NCBI RefSeq assembly: GCF_964355755.1
Contig: NC_092672.1
Span: forward strand, 4,962,001 to 5,026,000
DNA: 64,000 nucleotides
Direction: 5' to 3'
Source: Antedon mediterranea
Lineage: Eukaryota; Echinodermata; Crinoidea; Comatulida; Antedonidae
Of the stretch, positions 36,293 to 46,493 are shown in pieces. The translations under genes were made by a program, and so were the position numbers. The stretch's first letter is position 1. Each line of letters begins with the position of its first letter. Under the pieces are notes generated by a model, which saw only the letters and a list, made by a program, of their open reading frames with translations, did not search any database and was not told where the DNA came from.

Positions 36293-36409
36293 ACTGGTCA
36301 AGTTGTAAAACCACGCAAACTTAGGCAAACTTTAGAAGATGGAACGAACATTGACAGAGAACGGGAGAGAGAACACAAAGGACGCAAGAAACAACCGACT
36401 CTTAAAAAG
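36293..36409 (+). CDS. AUTS2: AUTS2-like protein, exon 2 (39 codons)
   Basis: A strong acceptor (TATCTGTTTCAG) opens an in-frame stretch of exactly 39 codons that closes at AAAAAG|GTATTT. Both ends are phase 0 and join cleanly to the phase-0 end of exon 1. The peptide is very basic: a KPRKLRQT stretch, an acidic TLEDGTNID patch, then REREREHKGRKKQPTLKK. The Arg/Glu alternation and Lys clusters resemble a nuclear localisation region and fit the basic residues that follow the ALE motif in vertebrate AUTS2, though I cannot align it residue by residue. If unspliced, the frame would meet a stop within about 12 codons after 36409. No ATG lies in the exon, which fits an internal exon. The assignment to the same gene as 586-864 is an inference. 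Confidence 0.62.
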
Positions 36410-36608
36410 GTATTTGTGTTTGTTGTTGTGTCTGCTGCCATCTAGGTGTAAGACCAAGCTGAAGACACTTCTTTTACAACAATCTTTTTCATTAATATAA
36501 CAATTTTGTCATTTCATGTTTTGCTTCAATGTACAGTACATTAAGAGGCTGCATATGTGCTATATAAGAATGAACTTATTATTAAGTACACCACAATCTA
36601 GTCAACAA
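36410..36608. other. Start of intron 2, no element seen
   Basis: Unremarkable intron sequence after the exon 2 donor. Confidence 0.5.
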
Positions 36609-36880
36609 ATGTTGTTTGTTTGTTTGTTTTTTTCACCATATTTAATGAGGATGATCCATCCAGCAATTGCTGATCATCAGGGACCCTCAGACGTTCACAA
36701 GACAAACATATACACAAGATGCTCTACATAAACAAAGTCTTATTACAAGTCTTTGGGAGTGGAGTTGTAATTTTGTCTTAGAAAAAATCATGAAATGTGA
36801 CGGGATTTGAACCCAGCCACTCAACTCATGGCAAGTAAATAATTAGCACCAACTTACTAGACAATGCGGGCTATTAAATT
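36609..36880 (-). mobile_element. tRNA-derived SINE, minus strand
   Basis: The minus-strand head reads TAGTAAGTTGGTGCTAATTA (A-box-like) and GGGTTCAAATCCCG (B box, at about 36791-36804). The body contains CAACTCCACTCCC and GAGGGTCCCTGATGATCAGC. It ends in an (AAAC)n tail, seen on the plus strand as the GTTTGTTTGTTTG run near 36618. The same body is found at 42739 and 61740. Confidence 0.7.
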
Positions 36881-37433
36881 TAAAAACTAAACTAGCACTA
36901 ATAAATAGTTGGCAAGACAACGTCTGGCAAGCCAGCTTATGGCAAGTCATCTTTGAGAAGATAAACTCTCAACCAAAATGTCCCTAAAAATAGTTTTACA
37001 AATATTAGGTTGCTGAATCATTGGGATATGGTCTCTTTAAAGTGTTTTAGTAGTAGAAACTAGAAGCACTTCTCATGTGATAACCATAAAATCAACCATT
37101 AACTAATAACTCCTCATAGAGCATCTCTACTCATAAAACTATCTTTAACTTTCCCTTTAATGGAATAAATTTAATTAATTCCCTGCTGTGTTCCTGTGAG
37201 ATACACGCATTAAAAGTCTGAACAAATATTGCACATTAAAGGGACTTAATTTATACTGTATTATTTATATTTTGTGAGACATGCCCATAACAATTGATTA
37301 AAGTATATAAAAAGTTGGTCATGTGGGGGCAATTGAGTTTGATTGTCATCTGAAAATGTGCTATAAAAAAGTTAGAATCGATCGTGAATATAAAAAAGTA
37401 TTACATTTTATTATTAAAACTGTATTATTAGCC
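36881..37433. other. Intronic sequence, no gene seen
   Basis: A small internal similarity (GGCAAGACAACGTCTGGCAA, then GCCAGCTTATGGCAAG) lies at 36911-36947. Confidence 0.4.
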
Positions 37434-37492
37434 TATTTCATGCCTCGCTTCGATACCTGAATAAACCGACAACCGTATCTACTTGGAGAGTG
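37434..37492 (+). mobile_element. Family C SINE-tail copy, diverged
   Basis: CTATTTCATGCCTCGCTTCG then ATACCTGAATAAACCGACAA. Confidence 0.5.
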
Positions 37493-38087
37493 TCACAATT
37501 TGAAAATGAGAACATCCCTATGCATAAAATGGTATATAGTTTTAATATCCAGCATAGATAAATTGAGTACATGTGCATTGTATATGATATCACCAGCTTT
37601 GTGTCCCATCCGAAGGACAAGACAATGAGAGTAAAGGATAAGCAACAAGACACAAACAGGTTTAGAATCCATGTCTCTCAAATGCTAGTTCAATTTATTG
37701 TCATGAAATTATTATGGTGTCAGTGTTTAAGTTTATTTTGAAATTTCCTAGAAAAAAAATACATGATCTGATACTTAGATTTCTACTTAACTTTATGTTT
37801 AATGTCTGTAAAAACATGAAAATGCGGACTGAGGTTATGTGATACTTTTAGTGGGATATTGAGCGATTTATCGTGCTGTCCGGAGGTAATGAGGCATTGC
37901 ATGGTTTCATACTATGTTGTTCTATATTGTGAATTTACACCATTTGTGAGAATTTAGACCTTTAGTTTTCATGCTTACATTACAGTATCTAACATAAGAG
38001 CATTGCTCACGAGAATGCATGCATTACTTGTATTAAGCACTTTGGCTGCTATTTTTCTGTAATGGATCCAAGTTTTAGTACAAGGTT
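37493..38087. other. Intronic sequence, no gene seen
   Basis: Unremarkable. The overlapping minus-strand frames 37438-37681 have no recognisable content. Confidence 0.5.
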
Positions 38088-38253
38088 AAAGCTCTGTCTA
38101 CAATATCAAACTTTATGTGATAAAAAAATGTGATGTGCCCATATATAGATATGATGATGTCACATCATACCACCATATTTGGGCATATCACTACCATATT
38201 TGGGCACATCACACTTTTTTGTCAAACTAGTTTGATAGTGTAGAGAGTGCTTT
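38088..38253. mobile_element. MITE family A, copy 8
   Basis: Complete, with TA at both edges (TTA|AAGCTCTG, GCTT|TAG). It has two tandem ATTTGGGCATATCACTACCA-type units, an early stage of the expansion seen at 43.6 kb. Confidence 0.87.
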
Positions 38254-39148
38254 AGTTGCAAAGAGTTGTTCTTCTTTTGTAACAATTTTCAACCTTACAA
38301 AGTATAGCTAGGAAACTAACTATTTTAAACACAATTCTCTGATTTAATTATTTAGCATTTTGATAATTTATTTTTAAAACGTAGAATTTTCAATATTATT
38401 TTGGAGTTACCCTTGTTTTATGTTTATGAAGTATGAACTCCAAGCTAAATGTTTCCCAAGATTTAGATTTCTTAATTCATAATCAATTTAGATACCAGAT
38501 CTGAAATCTTACAGCCATCTTTATATTATCAATATATATTGCTTCAATAAAAACGATTCAGGGATTGTATAAACAAAGTGGTGTTCCATAAACTTGAAAT
38601 GAATTAATATCATCTTCTTCGAGACTTAGATCAAGTTTCACAGAAAAACATTTGATAAAAGGTTCTACGAAGCAATGTCATTGAATTTCAAACATTCTCA
38701 TCAATCTACTATATTAGAATATTAACATTCGTAGATATTCATTATTTTTAACAAGTTATTTATACATCCTCTTTTATAAGATAAATCCACACCATTAATT
38801 AGTCATTATTTTTGTAATATGATAGTGTAGATGTTCAGTCGTGTACATTTGCAATCTAATCAGATATATTGAACTGCTAGCTATATTTAGTATTGTACTA
38901 ATAAGCCTTTTTCTTAATTTTCTTCATTTTCAAATATGAAAATTGAGTAATATTATGATAATAATTGAAGTACAAACTCTTAAGAGCTTAAAAGCAATTT
39001 AGAAATGTTTAATTTAAAATTTAAAAAAAAAGAATTCAGTTATTTGTTTACAATTTTGCAAAAAATGAGGAAAGTTTGGTCCATGCCTTCCTTACCTGAC
39101 AGACATACATGTAGAACGTTTTCCCTCAGAGGGGAGAAAGTCTTGGTA
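38254..39148. other. Intronic sequence, no gene seen
   Basis: Unremarkable AT-rich sequence. Confidence 0.5.
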
Positions 39149-39472
39149 CTGTATTCTATTCTGTGCCTCACTTACCTGGATAAACCGACATAGCCCTTTC
39201 TCCCTCCGAGGAGAGAATATAACTGTTAGATTATTATACTATGCCTCACTTACCTGGATAAACCGACATAGCCCTTTCTCCCTCCGAGGAGAGAATATAA
39301 CTGTTAGATTATTATACTATGCCTCACTTACCTGGATAAACCGACATAGCCCTTTCTCCCTCCAAGGAGAGAACATACTTTTACTTATTTAATACTGTAG
39401 TCTATTCTGTGCATCACTTACCTGGATAAACTAACATAGGCCTTTCTACCTCTGAGGGGAGAACAAACTGTT
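39149..39472 (+). repeat. Tandem array of the family C SINE tail, about 78-bp unit, four copies
   Basis: Each unit has TGCCTCACTTACCTGGATAA, ACCGACATAGCCCTTTCTCC, CTCCGAGGAGAGAA and CTGTTAGATTATTATACT. Units 2 and 3 are practically identical; unit 4 is more diverged (GTGCATCACTTACC, AACTAACATAGG). Confidence 0.92.
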
Positions 39473-39869
39473 AGATTATATAATATTACAATTCTTTCTT
39501 TAATATTTTAATATAGATTTATGGAAATTGCCCTTGAAACAAAACCTCTAATAACTCCGTAATTCACATTATGCTAATAATAATATTCTTTCCTTTCCAT
39601 AATGATTTAGTTTTCATGTCAAACTGTTGAAAGCGATTGTCATCATGTTTATACATCTCCATTACCGATACATTGTATTAATATACCTATTTGAAATTCT
39701 AATCATGATACGTCTTTTAAAAACTAAAGATCAAGTTGACTTCAATATGATTCTATCTTCATCTTTTAGATTATTTATTGACAGTGTATATTGTTATTAC
39801 TTATGTAGTAAATCTTCACAGTAAGTGACCAAGGATGAAATTGTTTTTAGAAAAAATTCTATTTATTTT
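39473..39869. other. Intronic sequence, no gene seen
   Basis: Unremarkable. The frames at 39627 and 39825 lack recognisable content; the latter reads through a family C copy. Confidence 0.5.
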
Positions 39870-39945
39870 GTCTATTTCGTGCCAAATCTTACCTGGATAA
39901 ACCGACATTGGCCTATTCTCTCAAAGAAAAGAGATACAACTCGTA
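39870..39945 (+). mobile_element. Family C SINE-tail copy
   Basis: CTATTTCGTGCCAAATCTTA then CCTGGATAAACCGACATTGG and CCTATTCTCTCAAAGAAAAG. This is close to the consensus. Confidence 0.65.
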
Positions 39946-40121
39946 TATTTATCATTTGTTTAAACCTCTATCAGATAATGGTATATTCTATGAACCCTGC
40001 TCTTAAGTGTTACTTTAATTCATTTTATCTAGCCACATCCAATTGTGTGAGGTCCCAGACTAGTTGTTTTAATTTTAACCTTTATCCCATCAAAGAAATA
40101 CTTTTAAAATGGTAATGTGTC

Positions 40122-40170
40122 TAATTCATGCCTAGCTTACTGTGATAAACCGACAGTAGCCCATGATCGG
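40122..40170 (+). mobile_element. Family C SINE-tail copy, short
   Basis: ATTCATGCCTAGCTTACTGT then GATAAACCGACAGTAGCCC. Confidence 0.55.
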
Positions 40171-40568
40171 CATAGGGAGCTATGATAAAAGGTAAAGTTC
40201 CCTTCACAATAATAGACTAATCCACCAAAGTGGGCACATTCTATTATCATTTCTTGTAATAATATGCCTTATAAAAGCTACAAAGATATATGGGTAGCTT
40301 TTGTGTTGTTATATCACATACCATTATCACTATGCCATCGCAACACCTTTAGTACGAGTTCTATTCTGCATCCTCTAGAATGTGACTTTTGACCTTTTGC
40401 AGTTTCACTATTACTCATTCTCACCTGTAAGACTATGTTGTTGAAACGATTGAATGTTAATAGCATGTTGATTGCTCTATATCACTCATTCAACAGCATA
40501 ACAAACATACTAAGTATAGCTTAATTAAAATCTTGAGATGCTTAGGTTCACCTGTCTTTCACTCACCA
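40171..40568. other. Intronic sequence, no gene seen
   Basis: Less AT-rich than average, with no recognised repeat. Confidence 0.4.
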
Positions 40569-40682
40569 GTGGCTGTATTCACCAATCACACTTAAGTGAG
40601 ATATTTCCCTTAAATATTAAGTATTTCACTTAACTCAACAGATATTTCCCTTAAATTGTATTCACTTAGATAGGAGATATTT
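40569..40682. mobile_element. MITE family E, left part, abutting a family D fragment
   Basis: GGCTGTATTCACCAATCACA, CTTAAGTGAGATATTTCCCT and TAAATTGTATTCAC match the element at 50359. The right end is missing; family D sequence begins at 40683. Confidence 0.7.
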
Positions 40683-40805
40683 GTTCACATTTTTAACCAT
40701 TTAAAGACGAAAAAAGTTATCGCAATAGGACCATATAGTATTTTAGATTAAATATAGTTTGTGATCTTAAAATAGATCTAAAAAACGTAGGGAAGGTGTC
40801 TTTAA
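40683..40805. mobile_element. MITE family D, right-end fragment (copy 3)
   Basis: TTCACATTTTTAACCATTTA, AAAGTTATCGCAATAGGACC and AACGTAGGGAAGGTGTCT match the last 120 bp of family D. TTAA follows at 40802-40805. Confidence 0.8.
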
Positions 40806-40870
40806 GTATGAATGCCAGGTTAGTCCACTGGAGGTTGTGGATTTGAATCCCAACCGAGAATTGTATTTTA
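40806..40870 (+). mobile_element. Possible tRNA-like SINE remnant
   Basis: GGATTTGAATCCCAACC resembles a B box, and AGGTTAGTCCACTGG upstream could be a decayed A-box region. There is no cloverleaf. Confidence 0.3.
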
Positions 40871-42737
40871 CTGAGCACATCACAGTAGGCAAAACATCTG
40901 ACCATTAAATGTATGCTTGTACTATTTCAAACACTGTGAGTACTACTGTACTTCATTATTGTAATAAAAAAATTTATTGACAATTTCAGAGTTTATTCTA
41001 AAAATGAAACAGAAAAAATATATATTGCAATTCTAATGCTGAAGTTTAGAATTTTGAAAATTGATCAAATATAAATCATTTTTTCGATAATAAATATATG
41101 TTTGGATTGAAAAAAAAGAAGAATATTTCTGTCTCGTTTACCGCATGATTTATCTTTTATATAGATAGCGATAGTTTAGTATTCTATCTTTAGGCCATAC
41201 TAAGTATTTTCCAGTTTGCAAGTGAAGTATTCGTTAAAAAAAAAAAAGAAGAAAAATGATTAATATACTTAATGAGTGTTTAAATTTGATGACCATTTAT
41301 CAATATTAGCAAGAGATGCTTTTGGGCAAATTACAAATCATGAAGATTCCGCAAGCCGTTATCCTCACGAGGGCGTAAGTGATAGCCTCAAGTGATTTAT
41401 ATAGTTGTGGTTCTGATTAGTGTTTTTGATCGTGTTTGTTATTGGTAAAAAGGAAGCATTTCAAAAATCAATTTTTAATATCTGTAACTTTTGCAGCAAC
41501 TGCGAATTATGATTTCTAATATCAACATTGGATTTTTACAGAAAAAAATTAATCAAAATTGACCAAATATGGAAGTAATATAGTCTGAGCTGTATCAAAT
41601 TTTATCTTGCAATTTCTTTTTTTAATGCCATTCTTCAATTTCAAAATTTATTTTTACAAATGAAACTGAAATATATAGCAAATTGAGTATTAAGCTTCGT
41701 GTTTAAACAGAATGATATTGAAAATCTTGCAATATAAACATTTTTTTCCAAATATTCTGAAAACACAATTTGTTTGTCTTTGGCCAGGTTTGTTGAACAT
41801 TTTGACACGGTTTTCCCATTTTTATTTATGTCTATAACTGCTGCCTCACTCTGGAACCGATCAGAATCAAATGTGAAATAAAAACATAGTAGGCCTACTG
41901 TATTTTCAAAGGATTGTTGTACTTATAATTGTACTAACTAATAGTAGAAGTAGTTTTGCATTAGGGAGCTATTGTATTATTTATGTTATTTTTCTTGTTT
42001 GCCAATGATATGTTATTTTAATATTCATATATTCCATATCGTCACAGAGATATTTATATCGAGTGTAAATTGTTGACAACATAAGTCATTGTCTGCTTGG
42101 AAAATATTGCCTGCTAATGCGTCCTTAAGCCCCACAAACTTACCGGTATTCACGCCAGAATCCTCACAAATCTGTCGCATTATCATCCTTATCTTTGTTG
42201 TTTTCTAATAGCTGTATTACTCTGCATTGCAATTTACATCAATCCCGTATATAAGATTGTTATTCCAATATTCTGTTATTACACTGGAAAAATATTTTTA
42301 AATGTCTTGTTTTTTTGTATTAAAGATGTTTGTCATGTGGTTATTTTACGGGTTTAATATATTATGATTAACTGCTGTGTTTTTATAAATATATTGTACA
42401 ATGATTATCATGGAAGACAAAAAAAAATTAAATTATAAAAAAACCTTTATTATTAATATTACTACAACATTTCCAAAATTAGATTACTACAGTATTTACA
42501 AATTCATTAAAAATATGTAATTATTTAAGTGAAAATTAATTTTAATAACATATTGCACAGTTTCCTTATAGCTCCCTCTCTTGGTTTAGAAAGAACTTTG
42601 ATTTATTCCCTAATAAGTGAACATTTGCATAAGTAGCAGATTGATATTAGTAGTAGGTTTACAGTAAATAACATTCTTGCATCTGATGAACATTAAGATG
42701 GCCGTTTATAAATCTTTTTTTCTCATGTCAATTTATT
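40871..42737. other. Intronic sequence, no gene seen
   Basis: Long AT-rich stretch with A-runs near 41237 and 42419. No element found. Confidence 0.5.
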
Positions 42738-42810
42738 TATTTTATTTAGTTCAACAATAGTTTACAAGGGAGGTCCATCCAGCCTGATCATTAGGGACCC
42801 TCACAAAAAT
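42738..42810 (-). mobile_element. SINE 3' fragment (same body as 36609-36880)
   Basis: GAGGTCCATCCAGCCTGATC then ATTAGGGACCCTCAC at 42770-42805 repeats the body near 36655-36690. A TTTATTTTATTT tail lies on its plus-strand left. Confidence 0.55.
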
Positions 42811-43557
42811 ACAATATGACAAGACATAAACATGCAACAATTAAAATTAAATTAAAATTTATTTATCAAATGAGTTCTTCCTATCGTAAAAGAAACAAAA
42901 TATAATATTTGCTTAGGTTATTTTAAAAACTGATTTAAGCAAAATCAGCGAGTTAAATCAAAGTTAAGATGATTCTTTCTGCTAAGTAGGTTTGATAAAT
43001 TTACCCCATATCAGTATGTGTATTTGGTTTATAAACAACCATTTTGCACTCTATCAACCTGACCACAAAGTTAATACAAAACCATTTGGTAGGTACAGTA
43101 AATACTGTGCATAATGTGGTTATTTAAATAAATCTATGAATTAAATATGAAATAAATGATAAGATATGTCATCATCAAACAAAGTTTGTACACTTAATTA
43201 AATACGAAAAATATACCGTATTGTAAATTTTAAAATGAATATCGTAAATTATAAAGTATGTTGGTTTTTCGTTGATTGTTTTCTCGCCAACTAAAAACAG
43301 ATCCTAGTAGTTACACTCAAAGATGAAGTTGTTGCTATGGTGATGATGCTCTTCAGTCTTCTCATCTTACCACCATTGTCATTACTTTTCAAGAGTGCTC
43401 TTAAGTTTCATCACTAAACATCAATCAGTTTAAGTGTGGTGTTCTTTAGTTGTCATAGTTGATTGAAACGACGTGATGAAAACAGGTAATGTATTCTTGT
43501 TCGTCTCTTTACTTTGTGCGATTGTGTTTGATCATGCTTTATGTTTACTGTTATGCT
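42811..43557. other. Intronic sequence, no gene seen
   Basis: Unremarkable AT-rich sequence. Confidence 0.5.
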
Positions 43558-43787
43558 TTAAGCTCTGTTTACACTATCAAACTTTATGTGACAAAAACAA
43601 TGTGATGTGCACATATATAGACATGATGATGGCATATTACTACCACATTTGGGCATATCACTAACATATTTGGGCATATCACTACCATATTTGGGCATAT
43701 TACTACCACATTTGGGCATATCACTACCATATTTGGGCACATCACACTTTTTTTTGTAAAACTAGTTTGATAGTTAGTCAGGTTAAA
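43558..43787. mobile_element. MITE family A, copy 9, with an internal 21-bp tandem expansion
   Basis: The left end is complete (AAGCTCTGTTTACACTATCA); the right end is partly decayed (GATAGTTAGTCAGG). Between them, TTTGGGCATATCACTACCAT-type units repeat five times (about 43637-43740), with ACCACA and TATTAC variants. The two overlapping minus-strand frames here, rich in MPKYGSD and VVICPN repeats, are translations of this array. Confidence 0.9.
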
Positions 43788-45040
43788 AGATGTCATAAAA
43801 TAGGGTCCCGTGTACAATTTGTGATGAAAGTTTGATTGGGTTTATGTATATAATAATAATAATTCAACATTTATTAGTTTCTATCAATGGAAAAACAATA
43901 CAATAAAAAAGAATGATAATTTATAATGAGACAAAACAAAAATACCATTAATAGAGGATTGCAAGAAGAGAATACTTGTCACGCAAGACCCATAAACAAA
44001 AGAAAAAAATACATTTGTATATAATTATTAAATAATAAAAAAAAAAAAAGTCATGACAAAAACAGTTTGAAGGTCTAGTTTGAGTACAATGATAACAAAT
44101 TACTTTGAAGTTTTTTATGAAAAGTTGGGAGAGAGGAAGAGTTAACAATACTAGTATCTAATTGATTCCAAACATTAACAAACCCTCTCCTTCCCCTTCA
44201 TTCTAAATAAATAAACAAATTAAGTCATTACCATACCATTATTATGGTTGGTTTTTAAATACCAATATGCATCTTCATCATCCATATTTTTGACCAGTGA
44301 TTATTTTTTGTGATTAACATATTAATTGTTAAATATTAACAATTTTTTATTAGTGATAACTGTTCGACAAAGTAATGTTTGATGGCTAAATATTCAACTC
44401 ATTTTAAATGTTATCATTACCCAAAATAAATAATTCATTTAGTTTCAGATACATTTATTTCTTAAATTTGTGCAGAATTGTAAATATTAATAAATCATTG
44501 AAAACCCTGAGAAAAAAAAATTATATTTGTCTTCAGATGGTTTTGTATTTAACTTTCATTAACAGAAATGAAATTAACTTTTTTCAGGTACCATCAGAAT
44601 TAAAAATTCAAGAGCGTTGCTTTTAAAATTATGTATAATTTAACCCATTTCAATATTAATGTGATTTGCATCATTTAGAGAAATTCACCATATTGAGATC
44701 TCTTTATCATAATGCTACCAATGTTTACACAGCCAAACAAATAGACTTGATAGACAAAAAAAAAAAATTTCATTATTAATTTCAACATTTCAAATCTCCA
44801 CATGGTCCCTTCAATCAAGGCAATCTAACAAAAAGATGCTGAGAGAGATTCGGAGATTTAAAAGGTTTATCTCTGGCTGCGACACGATCAGTTCCATGCC
44901 CCTTAACAATACAGTATGTACATAGTACAGTAATGTTGGTATATGTCGCAGTCAGACACATAAAATCAAAGGACTGTTACAAGTTCCTATCTTGGCAAGG
45001 CGAGCTCAGTGTGCTGTTGTTAAATTGCCTTCAATCAATC
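43788..45040. other. Intronic sequence, no gene seen
   Basis: Homopolymer A runs near 44037 and 44758. No element found. The frames at 43948 and 44408 have no recognisable content. Confidence 0.5.
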
Positions 45041-45268
45041 AATCGTTCGATTTATATAGCGCCATTCCAACATTCATTGCTCATCGCGCTGTAAAAAAAA
45101 AATCAGAAAAGGTGAGTTTTGAGTAGTGACTTAGTGACTCAATAATGATGTGTGTTTAATGTTCAAGGGTAGGTGGTTCCAGAGCCTAGGTCCAGCAACA
45201 TTGAAAGTCCGATCTCCCCAACTATGTTTGCTCCTTGCTTCAATAGAGAAAACAGTACTCTGCTAGTT
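45041..45268 (-). mobile_element. Second LINE 3' end, short fragment
   Basis: The minus-strand translation over 45268-45150 gives EARSKHSWGDRTFNVAGPRL then WNHLPLNI. This is the same WG-x-R-x-F-x-VA...LWN-x-LP block as in the LINE at 21.5 kb but from a different element, judging by its sequence. The 3' UTR carries GGCGCTATATAAATCGA. No (ATT)n tail is kept. Confidence 0.72.
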
Positions 45269-45657
45269 TATTGTTCTATTGGCTATCCACAAATTTATTT
45301 TTTGTGAAATAATTAAAAATTAATGCCTTATTAGAAAAGCATCATTTTATAGTGTAAATATAAAGATATTACCTACTTATTTACACTATTAATAATAATA
45401 ATAATAATCATATTTCATGACTTGAGATATTAATATTTATTGAAGCCAAAATAATAAGGGTTATGCAATACGGACTTGGATATAATCCAATCAAAAATAA
45501 TAAAATAATAACAGCGTTGGCAGTATATAAATTAATAAACATTAATTATTTATATTCTTGAATATATTAATCTATCCTTTATCTTTCAACTATATAAAGT
45601 ATATAATACTAAATTAACTCTAGGATTTCTTACATTAAAAATATTTAGATTTAAGAT
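45269..45657. other. Intronic sequence, no gene seen
   Basis: A short (AAT)n run lies near 45391-45407. Confidence 0.5.
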
Positions 45658-45949
45658 TTAAAGGTGTATTGTCTCCGTGAACATTTAAAAAAAAAAAAAT
45701 TTTTGTTGTTGAATATGCCATTTTATTGTCACAAAATTGGATCTTAAAAAAAAATATTTACCTGAAAAACTGTAATTTTAAGCCAAAAATTAGTCAAATT
45801 GGCTGCCAGCCAATGACATTTTAGTTGAATTTAACTATTTATTATGTCATTTATAAGTGAAAACTTTTTTTTTTTACAAAATAACCTATTCAAAGTCTGA
45901 TTTAATTAATCTTTATTTTTCATATTTTTGGAGGACAATACATCTTTAA
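45658..45949. mobile_element. TTAA-flanked MITE, second type (284 bp, family F)
   Basis: The body 45662-45945 begins AGGTGTATTGTCTCC and ends GGAGGACAATACATCT (inverse AGATGTATTGTCCTCC). TTAA lies directly outside at 45658-45661 and 45946-45949. The AG...CT termini are shared with family D, but the inner sequence is unrelated. Confidence 0.75.
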
Positions 45950-46493
45950 TTTTAATATGGCAAATCCATCCCTTTCTCTCCAAATTTAAACCAATACACT
46001 CCAATATTTTATAGTGATTAATTATTATAGGAATTAGTCTGACTCGCTATACTTGTAGTTTATTAACGCCTGTGTGCGATTATATAATCAATAGTCGGTG
46101 CATAAGCAGTATAGACCTAGCACACTTTGCACTCCTTTTAATCTTGTATAGGCTATCAGTTTTACGTCTAGTTTATTGCTCATCATATAAACATTTATAT
46201 CGTTAATATGAAATTACTACTTTAAGTACAAAGCTTTTAGAATCATATTAATTAATATGACTTAAGGTGACCAGGGATTAAATTTAGTTTAAAAGCCAAA
46301 ATGATGACCTAATTTTTTAAGTGGCACTGATATCTAGAAATATACTACGGGATATAATTTAATATCAAATTAAATGAAAATTTAATGTCCCAATTTAAGA
46401 TTTTATTGAAGATTTTGCTAATGCAGTACACCACCATATGATTGAATAAGACTTTAAGAGCCTCCCTAAGTACCGCACCAAACTTGTATTCTT
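45950..46493. other. Intronic sequence, no gene seen
   Basis: Unremarkable AT-rich sequence. Confidence 0.5.

Noticed and set aside
43558-43817. Repeat proteins MPKYGSD... and VVICPN...
   Set aside because: Two overlapping frames over the 21-bp tandem centre of a MITE; the unit length alone explains the periodicity.
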